Source of the DNA: Dioscorea cayenensis subsp. rotundata
Taxonomy: Eukaryota > Streptophyta > Magnoliopsida > Dioscoreales > Dioscoreaceae
Length of the DNA stretch: 64,000 bases
Direction of reading: 5' to 3'
NCBI RefSeq assembly: GCF_009730915.1
Contig: NC_052489.1
Coordinates: 22,623,916-22,687,915 of the forward strand
Below the pieces are notes generated by a model, which was not told where the DNA came from, ran no database searches, and worked only from the letters and a program-made list of their open reading frames with translations. Shown piece after piece: positions 1 through 10,018 of the stretch (position 1 is the first letter of the stretch; every line of letters begins with the position of its first letter). The translations under genes and the position numbers were made by a program.

Positions 1-2642
1 CATTCTGATATCTGGGGCCCCTCCCCTACTACAACAATGGGTGGATCAAAATATTTTGTTATATTTGTTGATGACTATTCCCGATATACATGGCTTTATC
101 TGTTGCATCATAAATCAGACTTGCCAAAGATTTATGATGCAACAGATAAAGCCATGTATATCGGGAATAGTCATCAACAAATATAACAAAATATTTGTTG
201 ATGACTATTCCCGATATACATGGCTTTATATGTTGCATCATAAATTAGACTTGCCAAAGATTTACCATGAATTTGCTCTTATGATCAAAACTCAATTTTC
301 CTCTGCAATTAAGATACTTCGAACTAATAATGCCATTGGAATACAAAGAATCCTCACTTCTTCACTTCTTACATTTGAATGGTACAATTGTTCAGAGTTA
401 TTGTCCAGGTACCTCTCAACAAAATGGTCGAGCAGAGAGAAAACATCGTCATATTCTTAACACTGCTCGTTCCTTACTCATTTCTACTGGTTGTCCTGAA
501 CGATTATGGGGAGAAGCCGTTTTAACTTCTGTCTATACTATAAATAGAATTCCTTCTCCTGTCATACACAATCAAAGTCCTTTTGAACACCTTTTTGGAT
601 CTTCTCCTGATTACTCCCAAATTAAAGTTTTTGGTTGTGCATGTTTTGTTCTTCTACAACCCCATGAACATTCCAAGCTAGAACCTCGGGCTCGTTTGTG
701 TTGTTTTCTTGGTTATGGGATTGAACACAAGGGCTATAGGTGTTGGGATCCTCAATCAAAAAGGCTCAGAATTTCCCGTCATGTTGTCTTTTGGGAGCAT
801 AAGATGTTTGCTACTATGTCTAAATTTCATCTTTCTTCAGATTCATCTACAACCTTTTTCACAAATCCTTCCATTGATATTTTTCCTGATGATGACCATT
901 CAGTAATACCAGTCCAAGTTTCATTGAATGCAGAACCAACTCTTGATGACTCGTCTGGTTCTCATTTTTCTGTAACGTCTGCAGATCAAGCATCAACCCA
1001 GTTTGATTCCTCTATTCCATCTCCTCCTGTTCTTCGTAGATCTCAGAGGGTAAGAGAACCATCTACTCGTTTTAATGATTTTCATTATTTTTCTACTATT
1101 CTTTCCCTTCATGAGCCTATTTCCTATCAAGAGGTATGTTCTAATCCAGTTTGGCAGCAAGCTATGATTGAGGAATTACAGGCTCTTGACAAAATACAAA
1201 CATGGGATCTTATAGACTTGCCTCTTGGAAAATCTGCTGTCAAATGTAAATGGGTCTATAAGATAAAAACTCGATCAGATGGCACTATTGATCGATACAA
1301 AGCTCGTTTAGTTGCCAAAGGTTTTGCACAAGAACATGGTATTGATTATGAGGAAACCTTTGCTCCTGTTGCTTGAATTACTACAGTCCGAAGTTTACTT
1401 GCTGTTGCAACAGTTTGGCAATGGCTATTGTTTCAAATGGATGTAAAGAATGCCTTTTTGAATGGTGATCTTATTGTGGATGTTTATATGAAACCACCAC
1501 TAGGCTATTCTCATCCACCACATAAGGTTTGTAAACTTCATCGAGCACTTTATGGTCTTAAGCAAGCTCCGAGACCTTGGTTTTCAAAATTCAGCCCTAC
1601 CATTTATCAACTTGGGTTTAGTCCTAGTCCATATGACTCAGCTTTGTTTCGATGCTCCAATAAATCTGGTGCCATACAAGTTCTTCTATATGTTGATGAC
1701 ATGATTGTTACTGGCAATGATATTGATGGCATCAATGAATTAAAAACCTTTCTTCATCAACAATTTGAAATGATGGATTTGGGATTTTTGAGTTACTTCT
1801 TGGGACTGGAGGTCACATCCAACTTTGATGGTTATTTTTTGACTTAGGCTAAATACGCCTCTGACATACTTGATCGAGCAGGATTGACTAACAGTAAAGT
1901 TGCTTCTACTCCTATAGAAGCTCAAGTACACTTTACTCCTCATGATGGATCTCCCCTTTCTGATCCTACCTTTTATTGCCAGTTAGTTGGTAGCCTAGTG
2001 CATTTGACAGTAACTAGGCCGGATATAGCAGTTGCTATTCATACTGTTAGTTAGTTTATGGCTGCTCCACGAACTACTCACTTTGCTGCTGTTTTGCGTA
2101 TCTTACGATATATTAAGGGTACTCTTTTCCATGGTCTTCATTTTTCCTCATCTACTAGACTTGAGTTACATGCCTATTCTGATGCTGATTGGTCTGGGAA
2201 TCTTGTTGATTGACGATCTATCACAGGATATTGTTTCTTCCTTGGGGATTCTCTTATTTCTTGGTGGAGCAAGAAACAAACTGTCACTTCTCGATCAAGC
2301 ACTGAAGCTGAATATCGTGCACTTGCTGATACTACCCAAGAGCTTATTTGGCTTTGTTGGTTACTTGAAGATATGGGAGTTTCACACTCATCAGCCACCG
2401 TACTTCACTGTGACAATCAAAGTGCTATTCAAATTGCACATAATGATGTGTTTCATGAGCGCACTAAACATATTGAGAGCAATTGTCATTTTGTTCGACA
2501 ACATGTTGTTCGAGGTACTATTATACTACAATCAGTCTCTTCAGTCAATCAACCTACCGATATCTTTACCAAAGCTCATCTTCCTCGCCGTTTCAATGGT
2601 CTTTTGTCCAAACTCAAGTTGATTTCTGCTAAATCATCTTGA
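1..2642 (+). pseudogene. Ty1/copia retrotransposon pol remnant (integrase, reverse transcriptase, RNase H)
   Basis: Continuous copia-type pol similarity is read across several frames. The integrase core comes first (HSDIWGP at the window edge, VDDYSRYTWLY, GRAERKHRHI, GEAVLTSVYTINR). Then come the copia linker, the RT start (CKWVYKIKTR, KARLVAKGFAQEHGIDYEETFAPVA), RT core (QMDVKNAFLNGDL, LYGLKQAPRPW, YVDDM at about 1690-1705) and RNase H (YSDADWSG, TEAEYRALA, HCDNQSAIQIAHN). The frame is broken by stops at 1374-1376 and 1845-1847 and by others near 2052 and 2212, and by the triplication near 47-268. Three of these stops lie where copia relatives have Gln or Arg codons, fitting C-to-T decay. 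Gag, protease and the 5' LTR lie outside the window. It cannot make protein in this state. Confidence 0.95.
47..268. repeat. Inverted plus direct triplication inside the copia integrase
   Basis: Bases 47-116 are followed by a 12-base spacer and then by their near-perfect reverse complement at 129-196. A third copy in the original orientation starts at about 191 and continues normally into the downstream integrase sequence. The third copy differs from the first at a few bases (for example ATATG for ATCTG near 230). The first two copies form a hairpin with arms of about 67 bp. This looks like a template switch during reverse transcription or repair; an assembly artefact is possible. Confidence 0.9.
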
Positions 2643-2644
2643 GT

Positions 2645-2655
2645 TTGAAGGGGCA
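2645..2655 (+). other. Polypurine tract of the first copia element
   Basis: A purine-rich stretch (TGAAGGGG) directly follows the pol stop codon at 2640-2642 and directly precedes the presumed 3' LTR. This is the usual layout of plant copia elements. Confidence 0.6.
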
Positions 2656-2850
2656 TATTAAGATATCTTGTGAATATTTATATCTGTCAATCAGACAGCT
2701 GTGATTAGATTAGATTGAATGCTTGTAAGTACTGTATAGGTTCACTGCATCTATTACTTTTCTTCTTTGCCTATAAATATGGGTCTTGTATACTATTCAA
2801 AGGTATGGAATACAGTATCATCTTCTTCTTTTGAAGCCAGATCATTTTCT
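2656..2850 (+). mobile_element. 3' LTR remnant of the first copia element (end uncertain)
   Basis: Sequence after the polypurine tract starts TATTAAGATATC, where relatives start TG. It contains an LTR-type TATA box (CTATAAATA at about 2770-2779) and a pyrimidine-rich end. The matching 5' LTR is outside the window, so the end coordinate is only approximate. Confidence 0.5.
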
Positions 2851-2956
2851 TTCTCTTATGTTATCTTTCCACCTAAATCAGGCTTTATCTTTCCAGATCA
2901 ATTCTAACCGGCTAAATCTGTTACAATTGAAAGAGATCAATGGAGACAACATTGAG

Positions 2957-2960
<4 letters not shown>

Positions 2961-3018
<58 letters not shown>

Positions 3019-3031
3019 TAAAGGTGCATTA

Positions 3032-3066
<35 letters not shown>
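2961..3066. repeat. Paired (TA)n microsatellites
   Basis: Two pure TA/AT runs, 2961-3011 and 3037-3066, are separated by 25 bases. They create spurious Ile-Tyr reading frames on both strands. Confidence 0.95.
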
Positions 3067-3069
<3 letters not shown>

Positions 3070-3389
3070 TGTATGCATATTTAGTGAAACTAATTAGACT
3101 CCTAAATTTTTAATTTTCAAAATGGAAAAAATGCAATCATATTAAGTTATCTTTTAATTATTCCTCAAATCGTGTATTGTATGATGTATCGAATTCTTAA
3201 TTTTTATGTAACGTAACATAGCGTATCTTTTATCGTAAGATATTATATAGATAGTATATATACACATATAAATATATAACATACACATTTTCACATTTTT
3301 CATCTAACTAAATTAAACATCCTTTCATAAGTTTGGAAACTAGTCTAAAAGAATAAGTTATAGTCTAGAATAGATAAGTACAAAAGTAT
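3067..3389. other. AT-rich spacer
   Basis: No coding potential or recognisable repeat end is seen. This segment lies directly downstream of the minus-strand hAT gene and may hold its 3' UTR. Confidence 0.5.
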
Positions 3390-5899
3390 TCAAAAATCAT
3401 CATCAATGTCCAAATTTGCTACATCACTATCTCCATCTTCTCTTTGATTTAAACCTACATCAAATTCTTCATCATTATCATTTTCAACATCTTGAATTTC
3501 TTCTTGTATCTGGATCTCTTTTCCTTTCTTATTTGCTTGCATTTGTAAGTTCCTAGGACCTGAAAATATAAATAGTAAGTTTTTCATATTCAACAATTAT
3601 ATTAAACTATTAATTTATAAAATATTATATTGTTAGAATATATGAATTGACCTCTTTTCCTTTTTGTTGAAGCTACTTCTGAAAAACATTCAAGAACATC
3701 CATCCATGTTGTATCTTGAGGTAAGCAAGGGTCTTCACTTTCTATTATCCATTCATCATCTGATTCCATGTCTGATAATGAGATAGGATCGTATGTATCA
3801 CCATTCCCTTGTCTTTTTTCTTGTCTCAATTGCAAATTGATATTGTAGTGAATAAAAACAAGTGCATTCAAACGTTGTTGCTCCAAACTATTTCTTTTCT
3901 TTGAATGTACATGTTCGAAAGTACTCCAATTTCTTTCGCATCCTGTAGCACTACATGTGAGGCTTAATACTCTAATGGCAAGAGTTTGAAGCTCTTTGCA
4001 TTGATTTCCATAGCTTTCCCACCACAATGCTACATATATTATTCACAGAATAAGTACTTTTCAAAATTCATAATTATATAAATATGTGATGTCTTATAAG
4101 TAAGAATAGAGACAAACATAAATTAAAATGATACCTAGATGCTCTTTATCTCTTGTTACAACTGCCATATCCATTCCAAACATCCCCTCATCCTTTTTAA
4201 TTTTTTCAAGTTGCCTATCTATCTTCAGCCTTGTTGGAACATATCCGGATACATCCTCTCAATAGTTTGAATTAAACCAACTGTCACTTCCTCATCTTGA
4301 TGGTTGAAAATAGGATCAAAGTGGAGTCTATTTAAAATAAATAAGTGATTAACTGTATAAAAAATGCATAATAATCAATTATAGATAGTAAAATAAAAAA
4401 CTAAATTAACAAATGAAAAATAAAGTATACCTTGGATTAAGATAGTATGCAGCTGCATGCAGAGGCCTATGGAGTTGCAACAACTACCTTTTATCAATTA
4501 TCTCCCATATTCTTTTATACCTTGAGCTCACATCATCAAAATTTTTTGCTATTTTTTCTTTTGCTCTATCCATAGCCTCAAAGATATATCCCATTGCAGG
4601 CTTAGCATCTCCATCAACAAGTCTCAAAACTTTCACTAATGGTATAACACTTTTCAAGCAATACACAATGGCATCCCAAAATTTTGCATCACCAACAACT
4701 AAATTTTCCACCTTCTTGCCATCACTCTTTTTTGCAAATGGACTATTTAACCATTCTTTAGAAACAAACATACTTCTCAATGCCTTCTTCAACTCATGCA
4801 TATATACGACTCAATGTAAGATAGGAAGTAGCAAATCTTGTCACCCCAGCCCGAATCAAATCATAACCATTAGCAAACTTTCTAATCATATTTATCAATA
4901 ATGTATGCCGATAGATAAAAGTCGTAATTTGCTTAGCCTTGGAGAGGGTATTAGCATGCACCGGCAATTGTCCAATATCTTCTAACATCAAATCAATACA
5001 ATGTGCAGCACATGGAGACCAAAAAAGTTTTTTTCCTTTTTTCCATTAGCTTCTCACCTGCTAAAACATAAGCTGAAGCACTATCTGTCACAACTTGTAC
5101 CACATGGTCTTCTCCAATTTCTTCAACCATTGAGTCAAGCAATTCAAACATATTTTCGCCACTGTGAGATATATTTGATGTATCAATAGATTTCAGAAAA
5201 ACAGTTCCACTAGGGCTATTCACTAAAAAGTTAGTGATAGAACGCCCCCTTCCATTAGTCCAACCATCAGACATCAATGTGCAACCTATTTTTTTTTCCC
5301 ATTCATTCTTATATTTTTCAAGCATGTCATTTACATTCTCCACTTCCTTTTTTAAGTAAGTAACCCTTACTTCATGATAGCTAGGAGGCTTCAATCCTTG
5401 TCCATATTCACCAATGGACTTAATCATCTTCTTAAACAACGGACTTTTCACCACATTAAATGCGATAGAGTTGCCATAAAAAAAAATCTACATATATCTC
5501 TGCATACTATCTCACTATTTTTTAGCATTGCATTCAATGTGGTTTGTTTTTTACTCCCTCCTCTTGTAACTGTTAGGTCTAAAGTTCCTCTTATGCTGCC
5601 ATCGGGAACTTGTTCATAATTTTCTTCAAAAAGATCATCAGCCCCCTCATCTCCAATACTTTTTTTTTTCCTAGATCTTTAATTATCCCTTGAAATAAGT
5701 TACTAACTTCTTCAGGATTTTTATTACAAGCCGCCACATTTTTGTGAGTCCTTCCTAAATGATGCTTCATTTGAATTGAGCCACCCGTATAAATCCCTCC
5801 ACAATAATTGCATTTTAATTTCATTCTATTTGATTTATCAACTCGGGTGCAGTGTTCATATATAATATCTTCTTTTCTCCTACTTTTGATATTAGCCAT
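3390..5899 (-). pseudogene. hAT-superfamily transposase-like gene (BED finger, DUF659, hAT dimerisation domain)
   Basis: Read from 5899 down. An N-terminal BED zinc finger has the Cys pair CNYC and His pair in HHLGRTH (residues 1-60). A DUF659-type catalytic region follows with SDGWTNGRGRS and TDSASAYVLAG (5454-4993), continuing in 4991-4794 and 4801-4484. The C-terminal dimerisation region (CSATGCERNWS, KKRNSLEQQRLN) is at 4027-3652 and an acidic tail ends DIDDDF at 3390. Introns look real: donor at 3651 and acceptor at 3560-3561 restore frame exactly, and introns near 4430-4330 and 4130-4028 have GT-AG ends. Frame is lost at least four times, at homopolymers (near 5660, 5475 and 5030) and a short TA repeat near 4800, with a TAG at 4484-4486. 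It may be a decayed transposon or a domesticated hAT gene with consensus errors. No terminal inverted repeats were found. Confidence 0.85.
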
Positions 5900-6915
5900 A
5901 ATGATAACACTGATAAAAAATTAAAAAGTTAAATTAAAAAATTAAACCATGAATAATCTTGATTAAACTAATAAAAAATAAATTTTGTATGATATATATG
6001 TATATAAAATCACGAATTATTCATATAAAATTTTTAAATCTTATGACTCTTAAATTCTTAATCTCTTATCCAAGTTTGATATGGAATCTAGATAAACACA
6101 TTTAAATCGCATTATGTTTAAATTTAAAATTTGCTATTCAAATAAAGGATAAATTTATCATAAACCTCAAATCTAAATTTGTATGAAATCCTAAAAAACG
6201 ATAAGCTTCGTAAATAAGAGGAAATAAAGAATGAATAAAAAAAAGTTAAAATCTAGATATGAAAACTTAAATACTAACCGAGGGTTTGAAGCTCTGCGCG
6301 ATATCTTCTTTAGGGTTTCTCTGCCGTCATATTCTACAATATTGACAACATTGCTTTCTATATTATTTAAAAACCGTCAAATTTTTAAAATGAAAAAAAA
6401 AACATTTGTTTTTTAATGTTTATCAATACAAATAATGATTCTATATAATCATTTAATACCGAACAAAGAGTTGCCATGTATCCTTTTTTTTTTTTCTCGC
6501 AGTTACAATTAAAATTAATATTCCCCATTTACACACGCGCGCACACACAAATTATTCTTATTACAAATACTTTATATTTGTATTTATAAAATTAAATGCA
6601 TGTAAGTTACACGCGCTTAGTGCGTGTATGTCTGTTTTTCAAACACAACTCCAAACTTGTCTAATTCTAAGGCATAATTAAACACATTATTAAGGACTCG
6701 GTTTGCGATCCCCATAAAACCCGGCAACCTAATAGATCTAACCACTCCATGCAACACGCATGAATGCCAGAATAAAAACACAACCTTAAATATTAGAAGA
6801 CTCCACCATGCATTAAGAGCTAGTCATTCTCAATCCATACTCTACGCCAGACTAAACTCCATGTGACCCTCTCAACCTACACCACCTCATCACTCCCACA
6901 CCACCTCCAACACCC
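5900..6915. other. Intergenic region between hAT gene and protease
   Basis: AT-rich. On the minus strand, a leader-like segment with AAACCCTAAA near 6300-6320 is followed by a possible donor (CTCG/GTTAGT, about 6280). A clear acceptor (TTTATCAG at about 5911-5918) lies just before the hAT ATG, so a 5' UTR intron of about 370 bp is possible. A short alternating AC/GC run sits at 6531-6550. The segment before 6915 would be the protease promoter. Confidence 0.4.
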
Positions 6916-6923
6916 TTATATAA
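6916..6923 (+). promoter_or_regulatory. TATA box of the cysteine protease
   Basis: TTATATAA lies about 65 bp before the ATG at 6986, in a C-rich CCAACACCC/AACCCTC setting typical of plant core promoters. Confidence 0.7.
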
Positions 6924-6985
6924 CCCTCAACACAACCTCTCAACTCACTCAACCATCTCAAATCTCATACCATATATCATCACTC

Positions 6986-8114
6986 ATGGCTTCAAACATG
7001 TCTCTATTCCTCTCCTTCTTCATCCTGACCCTCTCTTCTTCCATGGTTGCATCCTCAAGAGTACTGAACGCTCCATGGCCGAGAGGTATGAGCAGTGGAT
7101 GGTTGAGTACGGCCGAACGTACAAAACTACCGAAGAGAAACTTCATCGTTTTGAGATTTTCATGTCCAATGTCCAGTTCATTGAGTCCTTCAATGCAGCC
7201 GGGAATCACACGTTTGAACTCGGCATTAACCAGTTTGCAGATCTTACCAACCAAGAGTTCAAAGGCATGTACACTGGCTTCAAACCTTTCAGTTCTAACA
7301 ACAAAGCCAGCAAGACCTCTTTCAAGTATGCAAACTTCACTGATGCTCCTGAATCTGTGGACTGGAGAACCAAGGGTGCTGTCACTCCCATCAAAGATCA
7401 AGGCCAATGCGGTAATTAATTAACTCATATATATATATATATATATACATTTTCACATGATAGAGAACTTAATTTTTCCATCAATATCAATGACAAATAT
7501 TAATAAAAATAACAGGATCTTGTTGGGCATTCTCTGCGGTGGCATCGATGGAAGGAACGGCAATGTTGAGCACAGGTAAGTTGATCTCCTTGTCGGAGCA
7601 AGAGCTTGTGGACTGTGATATCAAGGGTGGCGACCAAGGATGCGAAGGTGGGCTAATGGATGAGGCATTCAAGTTTATTATCAACAATGGTGGTCTAAAC
7701 ACCGAAGATAAGTATCCTTATACAGGAGCAGATGATTCTTGTGACACCAAGAAAGCGGCTTCACACGCTGCTACCATTAAGAGCTATGAGGATGTGCCTG
7801 CAAACAGTGAAGCAGACTTGCTCAAGGCTGTGGCTAACCAACCTGTCTCAGTTGCTATTGATGCTGGTGGTTCTTTCCAGTTTTACAGTAGTGGTGTTTT
7901 CTCAGATAAAGGCTGTGGTAACTTACTTGATCATGGAGTGGCTGCTGTTGGTTATGGGGTTACTAGTAATGGTACTAAGTATTGGATTGTGAAGAACTCA
8001 TGGGGAGAAAGTTGGGGGGAGAAAGGATATGTGAGGATGAAGAGGGATATTGCTGATCTACGTGGCATGTGTGGCATTGCCATGGCTGCTTCTTATCCTA
8101 CTGCTCGAAGTTAA
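6986..8114 (+). CDS. Papain-family (C1A) cysteine protease, SAG39-like, with a frame break after the signal peptide
   Basis: Secreted or vacuolar endopeptidase of the senescence/programmed-cell-death class. Exon 1 (6986-7411) encodes a hydrophobic signal peptide ([12 protein letters not shown]...) and then, in a different frame from ATG 7075, the I29 propeptide (ERYEQWM..., ERFNIN-type helix, [14 protein letters not shown]). It ends at the oxyanion-hole Gln (DQGQCG). The intron 7412-7515 is GT-AG and keeps frame. Exon 2 (7516-8114) carries the catalytic Cys (SCWAFSA), [11 protein letters not shown], catalytic His ([11 protein letters not shown]), Asn ([10 protein letters not shown]) and a normal end ([10 protein letters not shown]). 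There is no granulin domain and no KDEL. Length matches the family (about 340 residues) apart from a one-base phase error between 6986 and 7075. That error would give either a signal-less protein from 7075 or no product, unless it is a sequence error. Confidence 0.93.
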
Positions 8115-8284
8115 TTGAATTAATTATCAGGTTTTTTTTTTCTTATTTCATTTGATAAATATTATTTAGATATGTACTCTTTTTTTTTTTTTTATATTAT
8201 TATGGTAAGGACTAAATTTCAGTTGGAGATAATGTTTTAATCTTAATTTTCAGTTGTTCATTTGGTGATGTCTCATGAGTGTTT

Positions 8285-8289
8285 GATCC
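8285..8289 (+). repeat. Target-site duplication GATCC, left copy
   Basis: GATCC immediately before the 5' LTR is repeated at 13529-13533 immediately after the 3' LTR. This fixes both borders of the copia element. Confidence 0.97.
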
Positions 8290-8447
8290 TGTTAGACTGA
8301 TATGTTATATGTATGTATGTACATTGTGTATGTATATGTGTATATACATACATATAGTTATACTTGCATATTTATTTGCTCTATAAATATAACCCAAAGG
8401 GGTCATCTATTGTGCGCTGGCTAAATACATATCCTCTTCTTCTAACA
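8290..8447 (+). mobile_element. 5' LTR of the complete copia element
   Basis: Starts TGTTAGACTG and ends TTCTAACA. Holds a TATA box CTATAAAT at 8391-8398 and a run of alternating GTATGT/ATATAC. Differs from the 3' LTR at three positions. Confidence 0.97.
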
Positions 8448-8460
8448 TGGTATCAGATGC
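8448..8460 (+). other. Primer-binding site (initiator tRNA-Met)
   Basis: TGGTATCAGATGC directly after the LTR matches the usual plant copia primer site complementary to the 3' end of tRNA-Met, with one extra base within the GAGC end. Confidence 0.9.
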
Positions 8461-9211
8461 CGGTCGCCGGCCGATCTCGCCGGACAGTTGATCCGTTTAT
8501 TTTCTGTTGCTCTCCAACGAACATTTTGTTTTGATTCTTCTGGATTGCTTGTTCATTCTGATATCCTTGCCTTTTGTTACCACAGTCACTTGCGCTGATC
8601 ACAAGCACCCATCCGCGCCGCCGGACACGCTCAGTTGCTTCCCTTCCGCCGCACTTATCCCCAATACAGATTCTCACTTTGTGCTTATAGTTTGGAGTTT
8701 TGGTGGTAGTGTTCACAACCACCTCCTTCGTTCTCTTTGTTAGTTATCACGCGCCAGATTACATCGCCCGAACGTCACTGGTGATGGTGTCATTGGCCGG
8801 CTGGTAACTATCTCCTGTCTTTGCTTCTTTGTTCCAAGGTTGCCTCCAGAGCAACCTTCGTTCCAAGGTTGCCACCTCCTTCGTTCTATTTCCAAGGTTG
8901 CCGCCAGACCAACTTTCACTGTTTCCACGACCAGACGACCAACACGGACTCCCACCCACGGAATTCTCGTGGTTCAAGTCCCGAGATTTTAATTGGTGTT
9001 TGTTTTGATTCTCAGCACGAATATCTGTATAATATATAATATAATATATATATATAACAAAAACAAAACCAAAACAAAAAACAAAAAAACAAAAAAAAAT
9101 CCTTTGCTTTTTTTTTTTATTTATCTCTTCTTATCTTTGACATTATCTATTATTATTATTATTATATATACTCATACATTATCCTAAATAAATAAATAAA
9201 TAAAATTAAAA
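8461..9211 (+). other. Leader (5' UTR) of the copia element
   Basis: About 750 bp between primer site and gag ATG. It contains CAAGGTTGCC-type short repeats (8838-8905, three copies) and an A/T-rich stretch at 9030-9210. Small reading frames here have no recognisable similarity. Confidence 0.7.
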
Positions 9212-10018
9212 ATGGCATCAACTTCCTCTGCTCCACATTTCTTAGCTCCAGTCGATATCAAACTAAATGGTTTTAATTACCGAGAATGGTTTACCACTGT
9301 TCGCATCGTTTTACTTGGTATGGATCTACTTGCCCATGTTGATGGTACCTCTCCCCAACCCTCCACTCCTGATACATCATGGACTCTTGCTGATCGTCGC
9401 ACAATGACCATTATCTGTCAGTCTTGTGAGATTGATGTTCGTATGGAAATTGGACATCTTCCCACTGCTCATGCAATGTGGGAACACTTAGCTCATATGT
9501 TTGAGCATTCTAGCTCTGCTCGTCAGTATGCCATTTTACAGGATCTTACTCACATTCAGCAGCGTGAGCGTTCCGTCAGAGAATATGTCACTAACCTACG
9601 GTCCTTATGGCATCAGATTGATTCATTGGAGACGTCCACATGCCTCAAATGCACATGTTGCAAAACTCGCACTCAGTCTCGCCAAATACAGCGCACCTTT
9701 GAATTTCTGATGCATCTTCATCCAGATTTTGAGGCTATTCGCAGCCAACTGCTCAATCGAGACCCTCTTCCATCATATGACGATGTTATTCGTAGTGTTA
9801 TTGCAGAAGAAACAAGTCTCAGCACATTATCTCCACGACTTCTCCCTACAGACACTGTTCTTGCTGTGACATCTCCTCATGTCACTAAAGTATCTTCTGC
9901 GCCACCATCTCCTGTTTCATCGACCTCCATTCGGTCTTCTGTTATTTGTCATTACTGCAAGCGTCCTGGTAATATGAAGCATCAGTGTCTGAAGCTTCAG
10001 CACAGACAGCAGCAGTAG
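9212..10018 (+). CDS. Copia gag (nucleocapsid), ended early by TAG
   Basis: 268 residues. The start MASTSSAPHF leads into the retrotransposon gag/UBN2 fold (FNYREWFTTVRIVL, AHAMWEHLAHMF, LQDLTHIQQRERSVREYV, FLMHLHPDFEAIRSQLL). A CCHC knuckle is present as CHYCKRPGNMKHQC, where Asn replaces the zinc-binding His, so this knuckle should bind zinc poorly. In life it would coat the element RNA in virus-like particles. The TAG at 10016-10018 is in the same frame as the downstream pol and falls in a Gln-rich stretch, so it looks like a mutated Gln codon rather than a natural gag/pol boundary. Confidence 0.92.
   Translation: MASTSSAPHFLAPVDIKLNGFNYREWFTTVRIVLLGMDLLAHVDGTSPQPSTPDTSWTLADRRTMTIICQSCEIDVRMEIGHLPTAHAMWEHLAHMFEHSSSARQYAILQDLTHIQQRERSVREYVTNLRSLWHQIDSLETSTCLKCTCCKTRTQSRQIQRTFEFLMHLHPDFEAIRSQLLNRDPLPSYDDVIRSVIAEETSLSTLSPRLLPTDTVLAVTSPHVTKVSSAPPSPVSSTSIRSSVICHYCKRPGNMKHQCLKLQHRQQQ

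Noticed and set aside
2786..3078. Ile-Tyr repeat proteins on both strands
   Set aside because: They are produced by (TA)n microsatellites next to the copia LTR remnant.
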